This document shows, piece after piece, positions 17,916-26,231 of a stretch of DNA of 64,000 nucleotides. Position 1 is the stretch's first letter, and the number at the start of each line of letters is the position of its first letter. The stretch is from Streptomyces cellostaticus. Lineage in GTDB: Bacteria; Actinomycetota; Actinomycetes; Streptomycetales; Streptomycetaceae. The position numbers and the translations under genes are program-made. The DNA lies in contig NZ_KQ948023.1 in the NCBI RefSeq assembly GCF_001513965.1, positions 62,001-126,000 of the forward strand. Direction: 5' to 3'. The notes below the pieces were generated by a model. That model had not been told where the DNA came from. It saw only the letters and a program-made list of their open reading frames with translations, and ran no database searches.

Positions 17916-17954
17916 AGACCCCTCCAACCACGTTTCCGCAGGTCAGAGGGGTCT
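17916..17954. terminator. Terminator between the dehydrogenase gene and tRNA-Ala
   Basis: AGACCCCTC at 17916-17924 pairs with GAGGGGTCT at 17946-17954, with A residues on the left flank. It can serve both converging units. Confidence 0.75.
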
Positions 17955-17961
17955 GATGAAG

Positions 17962-18034
17962 TGGAGCCTAGGGGAGTCGAACCCCTGACATCCGCCATGC
18001 AAAGACGGCGCTCTACCAACTGAGCTAAGGCCCC
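17962..18034 (-). tRNA. tRNA-Ala (anticodon TGC)
   Basis: The minus strand reads as a complete cloverleaf starting GGGGCCTTAGCTCAG, with anticodon TGC inside CTTTGCATG, T-arm GGTTCGACTCC and acceptor end GGCTCCA. CCA is not encoded. The flanking 330-bp gap otherwise holds only the terminator and the promoter of the downstream regulator. Confidence 0.97.
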
Positions 18035-18217
18035 GGAAAGGGAGCGTCTGCCGGAGATCCAGCGTTCCGGCGGGCGCCGCAGACCAGAGTACCGGGTCAC
18101 CCCCCGTATCCCGCAAAAAGATTGGGGGTCCCCGCGGATGACCACTCTCCGTAAGATGCTCGACATGGTTCGCTACAGCGAACCGCGGTTTTTCAGGGGA
18201 AGCGATGGGGAGACGCA

Positions 18218-18766
18218 ATGGACGCCGCACAGCAGGAAGCCACCGCCAGAGCGCGGGAGCTCCAGCGGAACTGGTACGGGGAGCCGCTGGGGGCGCTCTT
18301 CCGTAAGCTCATCGAAGATCTCGGGCTCAACCAGGCCCGTCTCGCGGCGGTACTGGGCCTGTCGGCTCCGATGCTGTCGCAGCTGATGAGCGGCCAGCGG
18401 GCCAAGATCGGCAATCCTGCCGTGGTCCAGCGGGTGCAGCTGCTGCAGGAGCTGGCGGCACAGGTCGCGGACGGCAGCGTCAGCGCGGCCGAGGCCACCG
18501 ACCGCATGGAGGAGATCAAGAAGTCACAGGGGGGATCCGTGCTCAGCAACACCACACAGACGACGAGTAATTCGGGGGCGCCGACGGTCAAGCGCGTGGT
18601 GCGCGAGATCCAGTCGCTGCTGCGCTCGGTGGCCGCCGCCGGCGACATCATCGACGCCGCCGACACCCTCGCCCCGACCCATCCGGAGCTGGCAGAGTTC
18701 CTCCGGGTCTACGGCGCCGGCCGCACCTCCGACGCGGTCGCGCACTACCAGTCCCACCAGAACTGA
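18218..18766 (+). CDS. XRE-like helix-turn-helix DNA-binding protein
   Basis: This 182-aa protein has an HTH near residues 36-60 (LNQARLAAVLGLSAPMLSQL), a Gln/Ser/Thr-rich middle and an Ala-rich helical C-terminal domain. It is a likely transcription regulator with unknown targets. The ATG at 18218 lacks an ideal ribosome site; AGGGGAAGCGATGGGGAGA lies upstream. The next gene, a Ser/Thr kinase, is on the same strand 169 bp away, so the regulator may be a partner or substrate of the kinase, which is inference. Confidence 0.9.
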   Translation: MDAAQQEATARARELQRNWYGEPLGALFRKLIEDLGLNQARLAAVLGLSAPMLSQLMSGQRAKIGNPAVVQRVQLLQELAAQVADGSVSAAEATDRMEEIKKSQGGSVLSNTTQTTSNSGAPTVKRVVREIQSLLRSVAAAGDIIDAADTLAPTHPELAEFLRVYGAGRTSDAVAHYQSHQN

Positions 18767-18827
18767 CCCCAGGGCCCGGTTCACGGAGGGGGTCCGGGGG
18801 CCGGGCCGAGGGGGCAGCCCGTTTCAG

Positions 18828-18892
18828 GGCATGCGGGAGGGGCATGCGGGAGGGGTCGTATCGCTCGTCCGGGGGAAGCTCGTCCGGGGGAA
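18828..18892. repeat. Two short tandem duplications upstream of the kinase gene
   Basis: GGCATGCGGGAGG is repeated at 18828-18840 and 18841-18853, and GCTCGTCCGGGGGAA at 18863-18877 and 18878-18892. Both duplications lie in the leader of the kinase gene at 18936. Confidence 0.85.
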
Positions 18893-18935
18893 AGAGGGGG
18901 AAACGAGGGGCTAGGGGGAGGAGCGACGGACTGTC

Positions 18936-20432
18936 ATGGGTGAGGTCTTCGCCGGCCGGTACGAGCTGGCCGACCCGATCGGGCGTGGCGGCGTGGGTGC
19001 CGTATGGCGTGCCTGGGACCATCGTCGGCGGCGTTATGTGGCCGCCAAGGTGCTCCAGCAGCGCGACGCCCACGCGCTGTTGCGCTTCGTACGGGAACAG
19101 GCCCTGCGCATCGACCACCCCCATGTCCTCGCTCCGGCCAGCTGGGCCGCCGACGACGACCAGGTCCTGTTCACCATGGACCTGGTCGGGGGCGGCTCGC
19201 TGGTCCACCTCGTCGGCGACTACGGCCCGCTGCCGCCGGTGTTCGTGTGCACCCTGCTCGACCAGCTCCTGTCGGGGCTTGCTGCGGTGCACGCGGAAGG
19301 TGTCGTACACCGGGACATCAAGCCCGCCAACGTGCTGCTCGAAGCCACCGGCACCGGCCGGCCGCGGCTCAGGCTGTCCGACTTCGGCATCGCCATGCGG
19401 TTCGGCGAGCCCCGCCTGACGGAGACCAACCTCGTGGTGGGCACGCCCGGTTATCTGGCGCCCGAACAACTCCTGGGGTCCGAGCCGGACTTCCCGGCCG
19501 ACCTGTTCGCCGTGGGGCTGGTCGCCCTGTATCTGCTGGAGGGCGCCAAGCCCGACGCCAAGGCACTCGTGCAGTACTTCATGGAGCACGGAACGCCCGG
19601 CCCGCCCAAGGGCGTTCCCGAGCCGCTGTGGCAGGTGGTCGCCACCCTGCTCCAGCCCGATCCGGCGGCCCGGTTCCGTACGGCCACGGGAGCGCGCAAG
19701 GCACTCGCCTCGGCCGCGGAACTCCTGCCGGAGCCCGGCCCCGACGACGAGCTGATCGAGATCTTCGACCAACTCGGGCCGCTGCCGCCCGGGTTCGGGG
19801 CCGACGGCCCGCTCAGGCGCGCCTCCGGAGTACGGGAGGGACAGCCGGCCACGGGCACCCGCGAAGCCGGCGCAGACGGCACAGGGAGCACGGCGAGGCC
19901 GGCCTCCGCCGCCGTACCCCTCGATCCCCGCCTCGGCGACGGCGGGACGCAGCACTCCGTGCCGTCCTCCATGTCGGACACCGGAAGCTTCCATCTCCCG
20001 CCCCCGCAGCCGACCCCGAGCCCCCAGCCGTACGCCCCTTACCACCCGCACGAGGGAAGCGGTCAGGCACAGCACGGCGTGCATCCCGCCGAGCAGCCGC
20101 CCGCCCCCGCCACCGGGCCTGCCGCCTCCTCCCCGCACGCCCCCACGCATCCGCAGCCGTACACCGGCGGGCGTCCCGCACCGGCGGCCCCGCCGCTCCC
20201 GGTCCAGGTCCCGGAAGCGCGCGGCGATGCCTCCACCGCTTCGTACACCGCCCGTGACCAGCGGTTTCCCGCTCCGGCGCAGCCCGTCGAGCCGCGCCCC
20301 GCCCCCGGCCACGGCCGCCGGGCCCGCCGGGCGAGCCGCCGCCCGGGCCCGCCGGCGAAGGCGGCGATCCCGATCCTGCTCCTCGCGCTGGCCTGCTACG
20401 CCGTGGGCTTCTGGGCGCTGACCCGCGTCTGA
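18936..20432 (+). CDS. Membrane-anchored Ser/Thr protein kinase
   Basis: This 498-aa Hanks-type kinase has the glycine loop GRGGVGAVWRA near residue 17, Lys38 in AAKVL, HRDIKPANVL near 125, DFG near 150 and the LAPEQ motif. After the kinase domain (about 10-270) comes a Pro/Ala/His-rich linker of about 200 residues and a C-terminal transmembrane helix (about 472-493) with almost nothing beyond it. It therefore lacks PASTA or other extracellular sensor domains. The ATG at 18936 starts GEVFAGRYEL. It overlaps the opposing gene by 37 bp at its 3' end. Confidence 0.93.
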   Translation: MGEVFAGRYELADPIGRGGVGAVWRAWDHRRRRYVAAKVLQQRDAHALLRFVREQALRIDHPHVLAPASWAADDDQVLFTMDLVGGGSLVHLVGDYGPLPPVFVCTLLDQLLSGLAAVHAEGVVHRDIKPANVLLEATGTGRPRLRLSDFGIAMRFGEPRLTETNLVVGTPGYLAPEQLLGSEPDFPADLFAVGLVALYLLEGAKPDAKALVQYFMEHGTPGPPKGVPEPLWQVVATLLQPDPAARFRTATGARKALASAAELLPEPGPDDELIEIFDQLGPLPPGFGADGPLRRASGVREGQPATGTREAGADGTGSTARPASAAVPLDPRLGDGGTQHSVPSSMSDTGSFHLPPPQPTPSPQPYAPYHPHEGSGQAQHGVHPAEQPPAPATGPAASSPHAPTHPQPYTGGRPAPAAPPLPVQVPEARGDASTASYTARDQRFPAPAQPVEPRPAPGHGRRARRASRRPGPPAKAAIPILLLALACYAVGFWALTRV

Positions 20433-21751
20433 GCGCGCCGGGCCGCCACCGTCCATCCGCCCAGCACGAGCAGCAGTGCGGTCCCGGCGCCGATCCCGCC
20501 GACCGCGAGGGCCTCCATCGCGGTGTCACCGCCCCCACCGCTCCCGGTGACCGCCGCCTCCCGGTCCTGTTCCGTGACCGTGAAGACGCCGTCGGGCACG
20601 GGCCGCCCGGCGTACCCGGGCGCGCCGTGCGCCTGGCCGCCGACCCGCACCCGCAGTGTCACCGCGAACGGCCCGGTCCCGAACGTCCTGGCCAGCTGCT
20701 CGCTGAGGTGCATCACCAGGTAGTAGTCGCCGGCGAACCGCACCGCGCTCTGCCCGCTGAACACGGTGTACCGGTTGGCGTACTCCACGGGCGGCAGCGG
20801 GGCGAGGGCGGCGGACTTCTCGGTGCCGGTGTAGCCGAGGGAGGTGTCGTCGACGAATCCGCGGACGGGGTTGTAGAGCGACAGGTTCAGGGCGCCGCCG
20901 ACGTATCCCCGGCCCGTGGCGGAACTGCCGAGTTCGGCGACGGCGTGCACCCGGCGGCCCCAGTCGACCGGCACCTTGTAGAAGAGGGTCTGGCCGGGGG
21001 CCATGCCGGTCCGCCAGACCCCTTCGCCCAGCGGGCGGGCCGTGGCGAACCCGGCGCCGCCCGAGCGACGGCGGGGCTCTCCGGAAAGAGGCTCGGGGGA
21101 GGCGGAGTCCCAGGTCCCGGGCGCGGTGGTGGGCCCGGCCTCGGCCAGACGCGGTTCCGCGACGGGCGCGATCTCCAGGTCCCAGCCCTGCGCCGAGCCC
21201 GAGCCCGCCGTACCGGAGCCCGCCGAAGCCTCGGAGTCGACGCGCTCCACCAGGACGTAGTACGCCCCCGATCCCTGGCACTGCGTCCCGCCCGCCTCGC
21301 GCTTGCCGAGAGCGGTGACGGGGCGGGGGCTCAGTCCGGCGCCGAAGCGTGCGGAGGCGTAGCCGCAGGGGCTGCCGTGTGCGTCCCGGACCGAGACGCG
21401 GATGCCGTCGGTGGCGGAGACGGTGGCGTGGGCCGGGGGCACGGCGGTGACGGGGACGTAGGCCGTGGTGGTGGCCGCGAGGTCCAGGCGGTAGTAGAGC
21501 TTGCCGTTCCTCGGGAGGGAGCTCCGGTAGGTCCGGCCGGGCTCCAGCCGTGCGGCGCCGGTGGTGTCCGTCGTGCCCGTGACCTGCCGGGCGTCCGGCG
21601 CGAACGCGTACGTCCCGTCCTGGATGCCGGCCGCTGTCCCGCCCGGCAGGACGGCCAGGGCGCACAGTACGGCGGCCACGGCCGCGGCCCGGGCTCCGGC
21701 ACCGGCCGGCCGGCGGCCCCGCCACCACGTCGTACGCCCTCGCCCCCGCAC
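20396..21751 (-). CDS. Secreted protein with C-terminal membrane anchor, unknown function
   Basis: This 451-aa protein has an N-terminal signal peptide with an Arg-rich start and hydrophobic core (about 23-42), an extracellular region of about 350 residues with beta-rich-looking sequence, and a C-terminal transmembrane helix (about 413-435) followed by a basic tail. It is a type I membrane protein. There is no LPxTG or LAxTG motif before the helix, so it is not an obvious sortase substrate. I do not recognise a named domain. The GTG at 21751 is the furthest start in the frame. Its 3' end overlaps the kinase gene by 37 bp, tail to tail. Confidence 0.8.
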   Translation of the reverse strand: MRGRGRTTWWRGRRPAGAGARAAAVAAVLCALAVLPGGTAAGIQDGTYAFAPDARQVTGTTDTTGAARLEPGRTYRSSLPRNGKLYYRLDLAATTTAYVPVTAVPPAHATVSATDGIRVSVRDAHGSPCGYASARFGAGLSPRPVTALGKREAGGTQCQGSGAYYVLVERVDSEASAGSGTAGSGSAQGWDLEIAPVAEPRLAEAGPTTAPGTWDSASPEPLSGEPRRRSGGAGFATARPLGEGVWRTGMAPGQTLFYKVPVDWGRRVHAVAELGSSATGRGYVGGALNLSLYNPVRGFVDDTSLGYTGTEKSAALAPLPPVEYANRYTVFSGQSAVRFAGDYYLVMHLSEQLARTFGTGPFAVTLRVRVGGQAHGAPGYAGRPVPDGVFTVTEQDREAAVTGSGGGGDTAMEALAVGGIGAGTALLLVLGGWTVAARRAQTRVSAQKPTA

Positions 21752-21961
21752 GTGCCACCCCTCTGTCGCTGCGCACCCGGCCGTGGCTCATCCTGCCCCG
21801 AGCGCCCCTGCGCCATCCGTGGAATCCGTACGGCCGTCCGAAACGCCCCTCCGGCCCGTCCTCATCCCTCCGGTACCGGCCGGAGCGCGTACATCACCCG
21901 CCGGGAACCGGCAACACGACGCGGGGCCACGCAAGCGCCCCGGCCGTCCGGACAACACAAA

Positions 21962-21987
21962 ACCCCGACCGCAAGGGCGGTCGGGGT
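21962..21987 (-). terminator. Terminator downstream of the DLW-39 gene
   Basis: A perfect 11-bp stem (ACCCCGACCGC with GCGGTCGGGGT) has a 4-base loop. On the minus strand the hairpin is followed by TTTTG. The DNA from here to 21752 shows no gene. Confidence 0.85.
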
Positions 21988-22010
21988 CTGATCAGATTCT
22001 GGATCGGTAC

Positions 22011-22139
22011 TCACGAACCCGTGGGCACGGAGTCAGTCGCCTCCGTCCACAGGTCCTGCTCGGCGCGATCCGCCTGGATCTGGCGGTACACGAGGAGCCC
22101 GCCGATGGCGGCCAGTGCGACCAGGAGCAGCTTCTTCAC
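22011..22139 (-). CDS. DLW-39 family small membrane protein
   Basis: This 42-aa protein starts at GTG 22139 with KKLLLVALAAIGGLLVYRQ, then carries the DLW motif (residues 29-31) that names the family. It is a single-pass membrane peptide found next to tRNA and gyrase genes in many actinobacteria; its function is unknown. A frame open to 22196 adds 19 basic residues that look non-coding. In other Streptomyces this gene is near gyrA and DUF3566, here about 18 kb away. Confidence 0.85.
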   Translation of the reverse strand: MKKLLLVALAAIGGLLVYRQIQADRAEQDLWTEATDSVPTGS

Positions 22140-22489
22140 CGCGCGACCTCGTCTTTCCTTGACGTAAGGGGACCTCTGGCGCCCGACTATACACACCGAC
22201 CGATATCGATCGGTGACCTGCGTCGGGCCCCAACTCCGGCCTCCGGAAGCGCAATAGGCGAGGTCGGGAACCGTTCCGATCGGAGGGTGATCAGACCCCC
22301 ACGGACGGTGACTTTGCTCCCTCTTCGCTCACCCTCACCTGCCTTTGAGGGTTTTCCGACCTTCTTGCACCCATCCGAGTGGTGTTGATCTGAACATCGC
22401 CGCGCCACGGGCGTCGGTCCACCACTTCGCGACCCACATACACATCATGAGGAAAGTACGCAAATCGCCCAACCCGAAAGTGAGGGGAC
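22140..22489. other. Intergenic region between divergent small genes
   Basis: About 350 bp separate DLW-39 and the secreted protein gene. Both promoters must be here, but I see no clear -35/-10 pair. A small ATCG-centred hairpin lies near 22199-22213, and the sequence around 22290-22480 is AT-richer than average. Confidence 0.5.
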
Positions 22490-22825
22490 ATGACCCAGAA
22501 CAAGGTCATGAAGCTGTGGACCGCCATCGTCACCGCCTTCCTCGCGCTGTGCACGGCGCTCGGACTCGTCACCGCCACCCACGCGGCGGCCGCCACCCGG
22601 CCCGAGACCCCGAGCCAGAGCACCGCGCACCGCACGGCCCAGACGATCCCGGCGATGAACCACTGGGCCTGGTCCAATGCCACGGCCTTGCTGCCCCCCA
22701 CGATGAAACAGCGGATCCGGGCCGAGGCCCACGGAAAGTCCCCCAGCTGCCGGCACCGCCCCCTCGCCGAGACACCGGCCGAGCCGGATACGGCGGACCA
22801 GTCCACAGCCCCCCTCGACTGCTAG
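22490..22825 (+). CDS. Small secreted or membrane-anchored protein (DUF6344-like)
   Basis: This 111-aa protein has an N-terminal signal peptide or anchor (KLWTAIVTAFLALCTALGLV, about 8-27) ending in THAAAA. The mature part is polar and Pro/Thr-rich with two cysteines. It resembles short Streptomyces proteins I associate with DUF6344, without certainty. The ATG at 22490 has GTGAGGGGAC upstream. A strong terminator follows. No function can be given. Confidence 0.75.
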   Translation: MTQNKVMKLWTAIVTAFLALCTALGLVTATHAAAATRPETPSQSTAHRTAQTIPAMNHWAWSNATALLPPTMKQRIRAEAHGKSPSCRHRPLAETPAEPDTADQSTAPLDC

Positions 22826-22900
22826 CACGGCAGCAGGACGCAGGACCGCGGACGTTTCGACACCAAGGCGACTTGCGTACGCACCAGTCGACACGGACAA

Positions 22901-22930
22901 AGACCCCCGGCCGGACGCGGCCGGGGGTCT
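22901..22930 (+). terminator. Strong hairpin terminator
   Basis: A perfect 13-bp stem (AGACCCCCGGCCG with its complement at 22918-22930) and a 4-base loop follow the secreted protein gene by 75 bp. Confidence 0.85.
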
Positions 22931-23010
22931 CGCGCTGTCCGGGGGGAGCCTGCGCCCGCCGCATCCGTCCCGATTCGTCAGCTCCACACGGCGAGTCGTA
23001 GCCTGGACGG

Positions 23011-23658
23011 GTGCCCAAGGCCTACGAGGAGATCGCGGACGACGGGCAGCACGGGCGCGACACGTCCGTACGGCGTCCTCGCACCCGGGTGGTGCGCGAC
23101 AGCCGGCGCCACCAGTGGGAGAAGAACCGGGCCCTGCAGCCTTCGGACACGCGCGCCGGGACCGGCGCCACGGAGCACGACACCGGTCTGGCACCGGCCG
23201 ACCTCGTCTTCTTCGCGCGCTACCGCACGCTCGAGGCGCCCGGCGCGCTGGCCGAAGCCTTCGGCGTGCCCGAGGGCACGGCACTCCTGGAACGCAGCTA
23301 CCGCACCCGGTACGCGGCGGAGACGGCCCCCTTCAGCCTCGCGACCTCGTATCTCCTGCACGCCATGGTGGCGGCCAACCCCGCACTCCTGGACGAGTCC
23401 GAGGAGCCCTGGCCCGGCGGCACACCCCACCAGCTCTCCACCGTGGGCGTCGAGATCGACCGCATCGAGGAACGGTTCACCGCGCGCCCGCCGACCCCGC
23501 AGGAGGTGCGGGAGCTGGGGCTGCCGGCCGGGACGGCGGTGATCCTGCTCCGCAAGACGTCGTACGCCACCGACGGCCGGGTCGTGGACGTCTGTGACGT
23601 CGTGCTGCCCGGCGACCGTACGGAGTTGTTCTTCACCACGTGTCTGGAAAGGTGGTGA
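23011..23658 (+). CDS. UTRA-domain regulator lacking a recognisable GntR winged helix
   Basis: This 215-aa protein carries a UTRA ligand-binding domain (about 60-213), the effector module of GntR/HutC regulators; ERSYRTRYA, PPTPQEVRELGL and VILLRKTSYATDGRVVDV are typical. The N-terminal 50 residues are basic and polar but do not form the winged helix seen in full GntR proteins. It could be a truncated regulator, bind DNA through the basic tail or act only as a ligand sensor. The GTG at 23011 is the only good start. The glycosyltransferase gene follows within a few bases, so the two are probably co-transcribed. Confidence 0.85.
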   Translation: MPKAYEEIADDGQHGRDTSVRRPRTRVVRDSRRHQWEKNRALQPSDTRAGTGATEHDTGLAPADLVFFARYRTLEAPGALAEAFGVPEGTALLERSYRTRYAAETAPFSLATSYLLHAMVAANPALLDESEEPWPGGTPHQLSTVGVEIDRIEERFTARPPTPQEVRELGLPAGTAVILLRKTSYATDGRVVDVCDVVLPGDRTELFFTTCLERW

Positions 23659-23666
23659 ATGCTGCC

Positions 23667-24425
23667 GTGAGCCGGCGCGTCACCGTGATCACCGCTGTCC
23701 ATGCCCCGTCCGCCCGTTTCCTGCCGGAGGCCTACGCGTCCCTGTGCGGGCAGCGGCTTCCGGACGGCTGGGACTGGCAGTGGGTGATCCAGGAGGACGG
23801 CAGGACGGACGCGGTGCGCCCCTACGTCCCCGACGACGCGCGGGTGAGTTTCCGTCAGGGGCGGCCGGGCGGACCCGGCATCGCCCGCACGATCGCGCTG
23901 GCGCACGCCGACGGCGCGTACGTGAAGGTCCTGGACGCCGACGACCAGCTCCCGCCCGGCACGCTCGCCCGCGACCTGGCCGTGCTGGAGGCCGACCGCA
24001 CGCTCGGCTGGACGACGTCCCGGGTGCTGGATCTGCTGCCCGACGGCTCCACGGCCGGCTTTCCCGGCGACCCGGACGACGGCCCCGTCGAGCGCGGGGC
24101 CGTCCTGCGCTTCTGGAAGGAGAACGGGTACCGGGCCCAGGTCCACCCGGCCACGCTCTTCGTCCGCCGGGAGCTGCTGACGGCCCTGGGCGGCTGGATG
24201 GCTCTGCCGGCGTCCGAGGACACGGGTCTGCTGCTGGCGCTGAACGCGGTCAGCCGCGGGTGGTTCTGCGCGGAGGTCGGGCTTCTGTACCGCAAGTGGG
24301 ACGGGCAGGTGACGGGACAGGCCTCGCACGTCGATCCGGCGGAGCGGGAGGCACGCATGGCGGTCGCGGAGGCCAGGGCCCGGGCGCTGGCCGCACTCGA
24401 GTGGGCCTATCCCGCCGGGCACTGA
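23667..24425 (+). CDS. Glycosyltransferase family 2 protein
   Basis: This 252-aa GT-A-fold enzyme starts with VTVITAVHAPSARFLPEAYAS and has the metal-binding DAD near 89-91 (VLDADDQLPPG) and a late acidic segment (SEDTGLLLALNAVSRG). It transfers a sugar from a nucleotide donor to an unknown acceptor. The GTG at 23667 is preferred because GGAAAGGTGG sits 11 bp upstream; an in-frame GTG at 23640 would overlap the preceding gene. No signal peptide or membrane helix is present. Linked to the UTRA gene. Confidence 0.88.
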   Translation: MSRRVTVITAVHAPSARFLPEAYASLCGQRLPDGWDWQWVIQEDGRTDAVRPYVPDDARVSFRQGRPGGPGIARTIALAHADGAYVKVLDADDQLPPGTLARDLAVLEADRTLGWTTSRVLDLLPDGSTAGFPGDPDDGPVERGAVLRFWKENGYRAQVHPATLFVRRELLTALGGWMALPASEDTGLLLALNAVSRGWFCAEVGLLYRKWDGQVTGQASHVDPAEREARMAVAEARARALAALEWAYPAGH

Positions 24426-24438
24426 GCTCACCCCGTGC

Positions 24439-24627
24439 TCATTCCGTGAGGACGACGGCCTGTGAGGGGCACTTCTCGGCCGCTTCCCGCACCTGTGGAT
24501 CGTCCCCGGCCCCCTCCTGTCCGGGCCGGACGACGCCGTATCCGTCCTCGAACGCGAACACGGACGGGGCCCGGTGCGCACACTCGGCCGAGCCGTAGCA
24601 CACGCCGCGGTCGACGGACACCTTCAT
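24439..24627 (-). CDS. 3Fe-4S ferredoxin (P450-type)
   Basis: This 62-aa ferredoxin has the pattern C10-x5-C16 ... C53-P that ligates a [3Fe-4S] cluster, as in SuaB/SubB-type electron donors to cytochrome P450s. No P450 or reductase gene is nearby. The ATG at 24627 has a GGAGGAC site. It converges with the glycosyltransferase gene, leaving only 13 bp between the stops. Confidence 0.92.
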   Translation of the reverse strand: MKVSVDRGVCYGSAECAHRAPSVFAFEDGYGVVRPGQEGAGDDPQVREAAEKCPSQAVVLTE

Positions 24628-24709
24628 ACGTCCTCCAGTCGTCGGTGACTTCCAGGACGTGACTGCCCGGCGAACCGCCCGCTGAACCGGCCGGGCCCTG
24701 TGCGGTGCG

Positions 24710-25189
24710 CTAGCGGGCCTGGCTCTCGCCGCCTGCCGCCGAGAGCCAGTGGGCGACGCGGCGGACCGTGGGCTCGTCGAGCCCCTCGACCAGGGCGCGC
24801 ACCGCCTCCTCGTCCTCGGGGGAGAGGTCGTACAGACCTGCCTTGCTCAGACCGGCCATGAGCACCTGGTGCCGGCGGTCCGACATGCGTTCCGCGAGCC
24901 TGACCGGCTCCTCGGGGCGCTGCGGGGACGGCTGCGCAGAGGGGGCGGCCGCCTTGCCGGCCGGGGTGTCGAACCGCTGCCAGGTGCCGTCCCGCGGGCC
25001 CCACAGAGCGACCGTCACCTCGTCGCCCCGCGCCCGTACCGTCTGGGCCATGTCTCCTACGGCGTACAGCACGGGGGCCCGGTCGGGGGACTCCGCGCCC
25101 ACCCGCCAGGAGGCCTGCGCCGGCTGGTAGAACATCGCGACCCAGCGGGGCACACCGGGCGGTTGCGGGCATTGGGGACGCTTCACCAT
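24710..25189 (-). CDS. Hypothetical protein
   Basis: This 159-aa protein of unknown function starts with a Pro/Trp-rich segment (KRPQCPQPPGVPRWVAMFYQP). A beta-like middle follows, then a helical acidic C-terminus (SPEDEEAVRALVEGLDEPTVRRVAHWL) that looks like a small helical domain. I chose ATG 25189, with GGGTGAG upstream; the frame is open to 25318, but that part is unlike coding sequence. No membrane helix or signal is seen. Confidence 0.75.
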   Translation of the reverse strand: MVKRPQCPQPPGVPRWVAMFYQPAQASWRVGAESPDRAPVLYAVGDMAQTVRARGDEVTVALWGPRDGTWQRFDTPAGKAAAPSAQPSPQRPEEPVRLAERMSDRRHQVLMAGLSKAGLYDLSPEDEEAVRALVEGLDEPTVRRVAHWLSAAGGESQAR

Positions 25190-25336
25190 GACACTCACCC
25201 CTTCGGGAACGACCGGGGAGCAGACCATATCTGACGTACCGTCAGCTTTCCAGGCGGCCGGTACCCCTGGCCTCTTCATGGCCGGCGTGGCACCCTGCCC
25301 GCGCCCGGCCCCGGACACCCCGCAGGGAGACCGAAG

Positions 25337-25858
25337 ATGAGCGGACTCGAAGAGGCAGTGGCAGGCCCGTCAACAGCGGTGGCAGCGGCTCTGCGGAAGA
25401 TCCACGCCGACCGTGCGCGCAGTGCGTACGACCGCGCCGCCGCCACCTGCCGGCATGCCGGAGTCGGCCAGGACGACGCCCAGCTCGTGCCGACCAGTCC
25501 CGTCGGCAGGGCCGCGGGCGCGCTGCGCCTGTCGGCCGGGTCCATCGCCGCGCTGGCCTCCAGCGCGCCCGATCCCGCGGCGGACGCGCGCTGCGCCCGC
25601 AACGCCGCCGCGGCGGCTGCTCTGGCGGCCCAGGTGGCCGCGGCGCGGGACGCCGGATCCGAAACCGCCGCCCCGGACTCTGCCGCCGCCTCGGCCCTGC
25701 GGGCCGCTCTGGCCGCTTCCCAGGCCGCCGCGACCGCCGCGGGCGGGACGGCACTGGGCAGGGACGGGTCGTTGAACGCCTGTGCCGACGAGGCCGAGCG
25801 ACGCGCCGTCGCTGCGGCGCGCGCGGCAGGGTGGGTCTCCGAGGACCGCGAGGCGTAG
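25337..25858 (+). CDS. Alanine-rich hypothetical protein
   Basis: This is a 173-aa protein, more than one third Ala, almost certainly all-helical, with no hydrophobic stretch long enough for a membrane helix. The ATG at 25337 has GGAGACCGAAG upstream and codon bias is normal. I recognise no family. A strong hairpin follows directly. Confidence 0.6.
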   Translation: MSGLEEAVAGPSTAVAAALRKIHADRARSAYDRAAATCRHAGVGQDDAQLVPTSPVGRAAGALRLSAGSIAALASSAPDPAADARCARNAAAAAALAAQVAAARDAGSETAAPDSAAASALRAALAASQAAATAAGGTALGRDGSLNACADEAERRAVAAARAAGWVSEDREA

Positions 25859-25868
25859 GGGTCACCGG

Positions 25869-25916
25869 CCCGTCCGGTACCGGTCCCTCCCCTCGTGGGG
25901 ACCGGTACCGGACGGG
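25869..25916 (+). terminator. Very strong hairpin terminator
   Basis: A 19-bp stem pairs 25869-25887 with 25898-25916 around a 10-base loop, just after the Ala-rich gene. The next 315 bp up to 26231 hold no gene; only the leader of the WD40 gene can be placed there, and no clear promoter elements are seen. Confidence 0.85.
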
Positions 25917-26231
25917 GCAGGTGGTCTCGATCCGTGCCGTGTCGGCAGATCGGCACGGATTCTGCGACGGCTCCGACGCCTGCGATGTCTCTGACGTCTT
26001 CGGCGGAAGTTGTCCGAGAACCTTCGACGCCACCTGCTGCTCTTCGCGCACTGAGCCGGTGGCTTGCCCGGACGGCATGTGAGGGGCTCGCCCCCCGACG
26101 TGATCCTGCCACCTGTGGCCCCGGACGAGGAGATTCCCGTCTCCGGTCCGGGGCTTATCCGCAGGTCAGCCGTATAGGGTGAGTTTTCCGGTCCGGACGT
26201 CCAGATACGGGGGGAAGTTAGGGGTGGGACC

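Noticed and set aside
20396-21751. Sortase substrate near the sortase operon
   Set aside because: The C-terminal helix has a basic tail, but no LPxTG or LAxTG-like motif precedes it.
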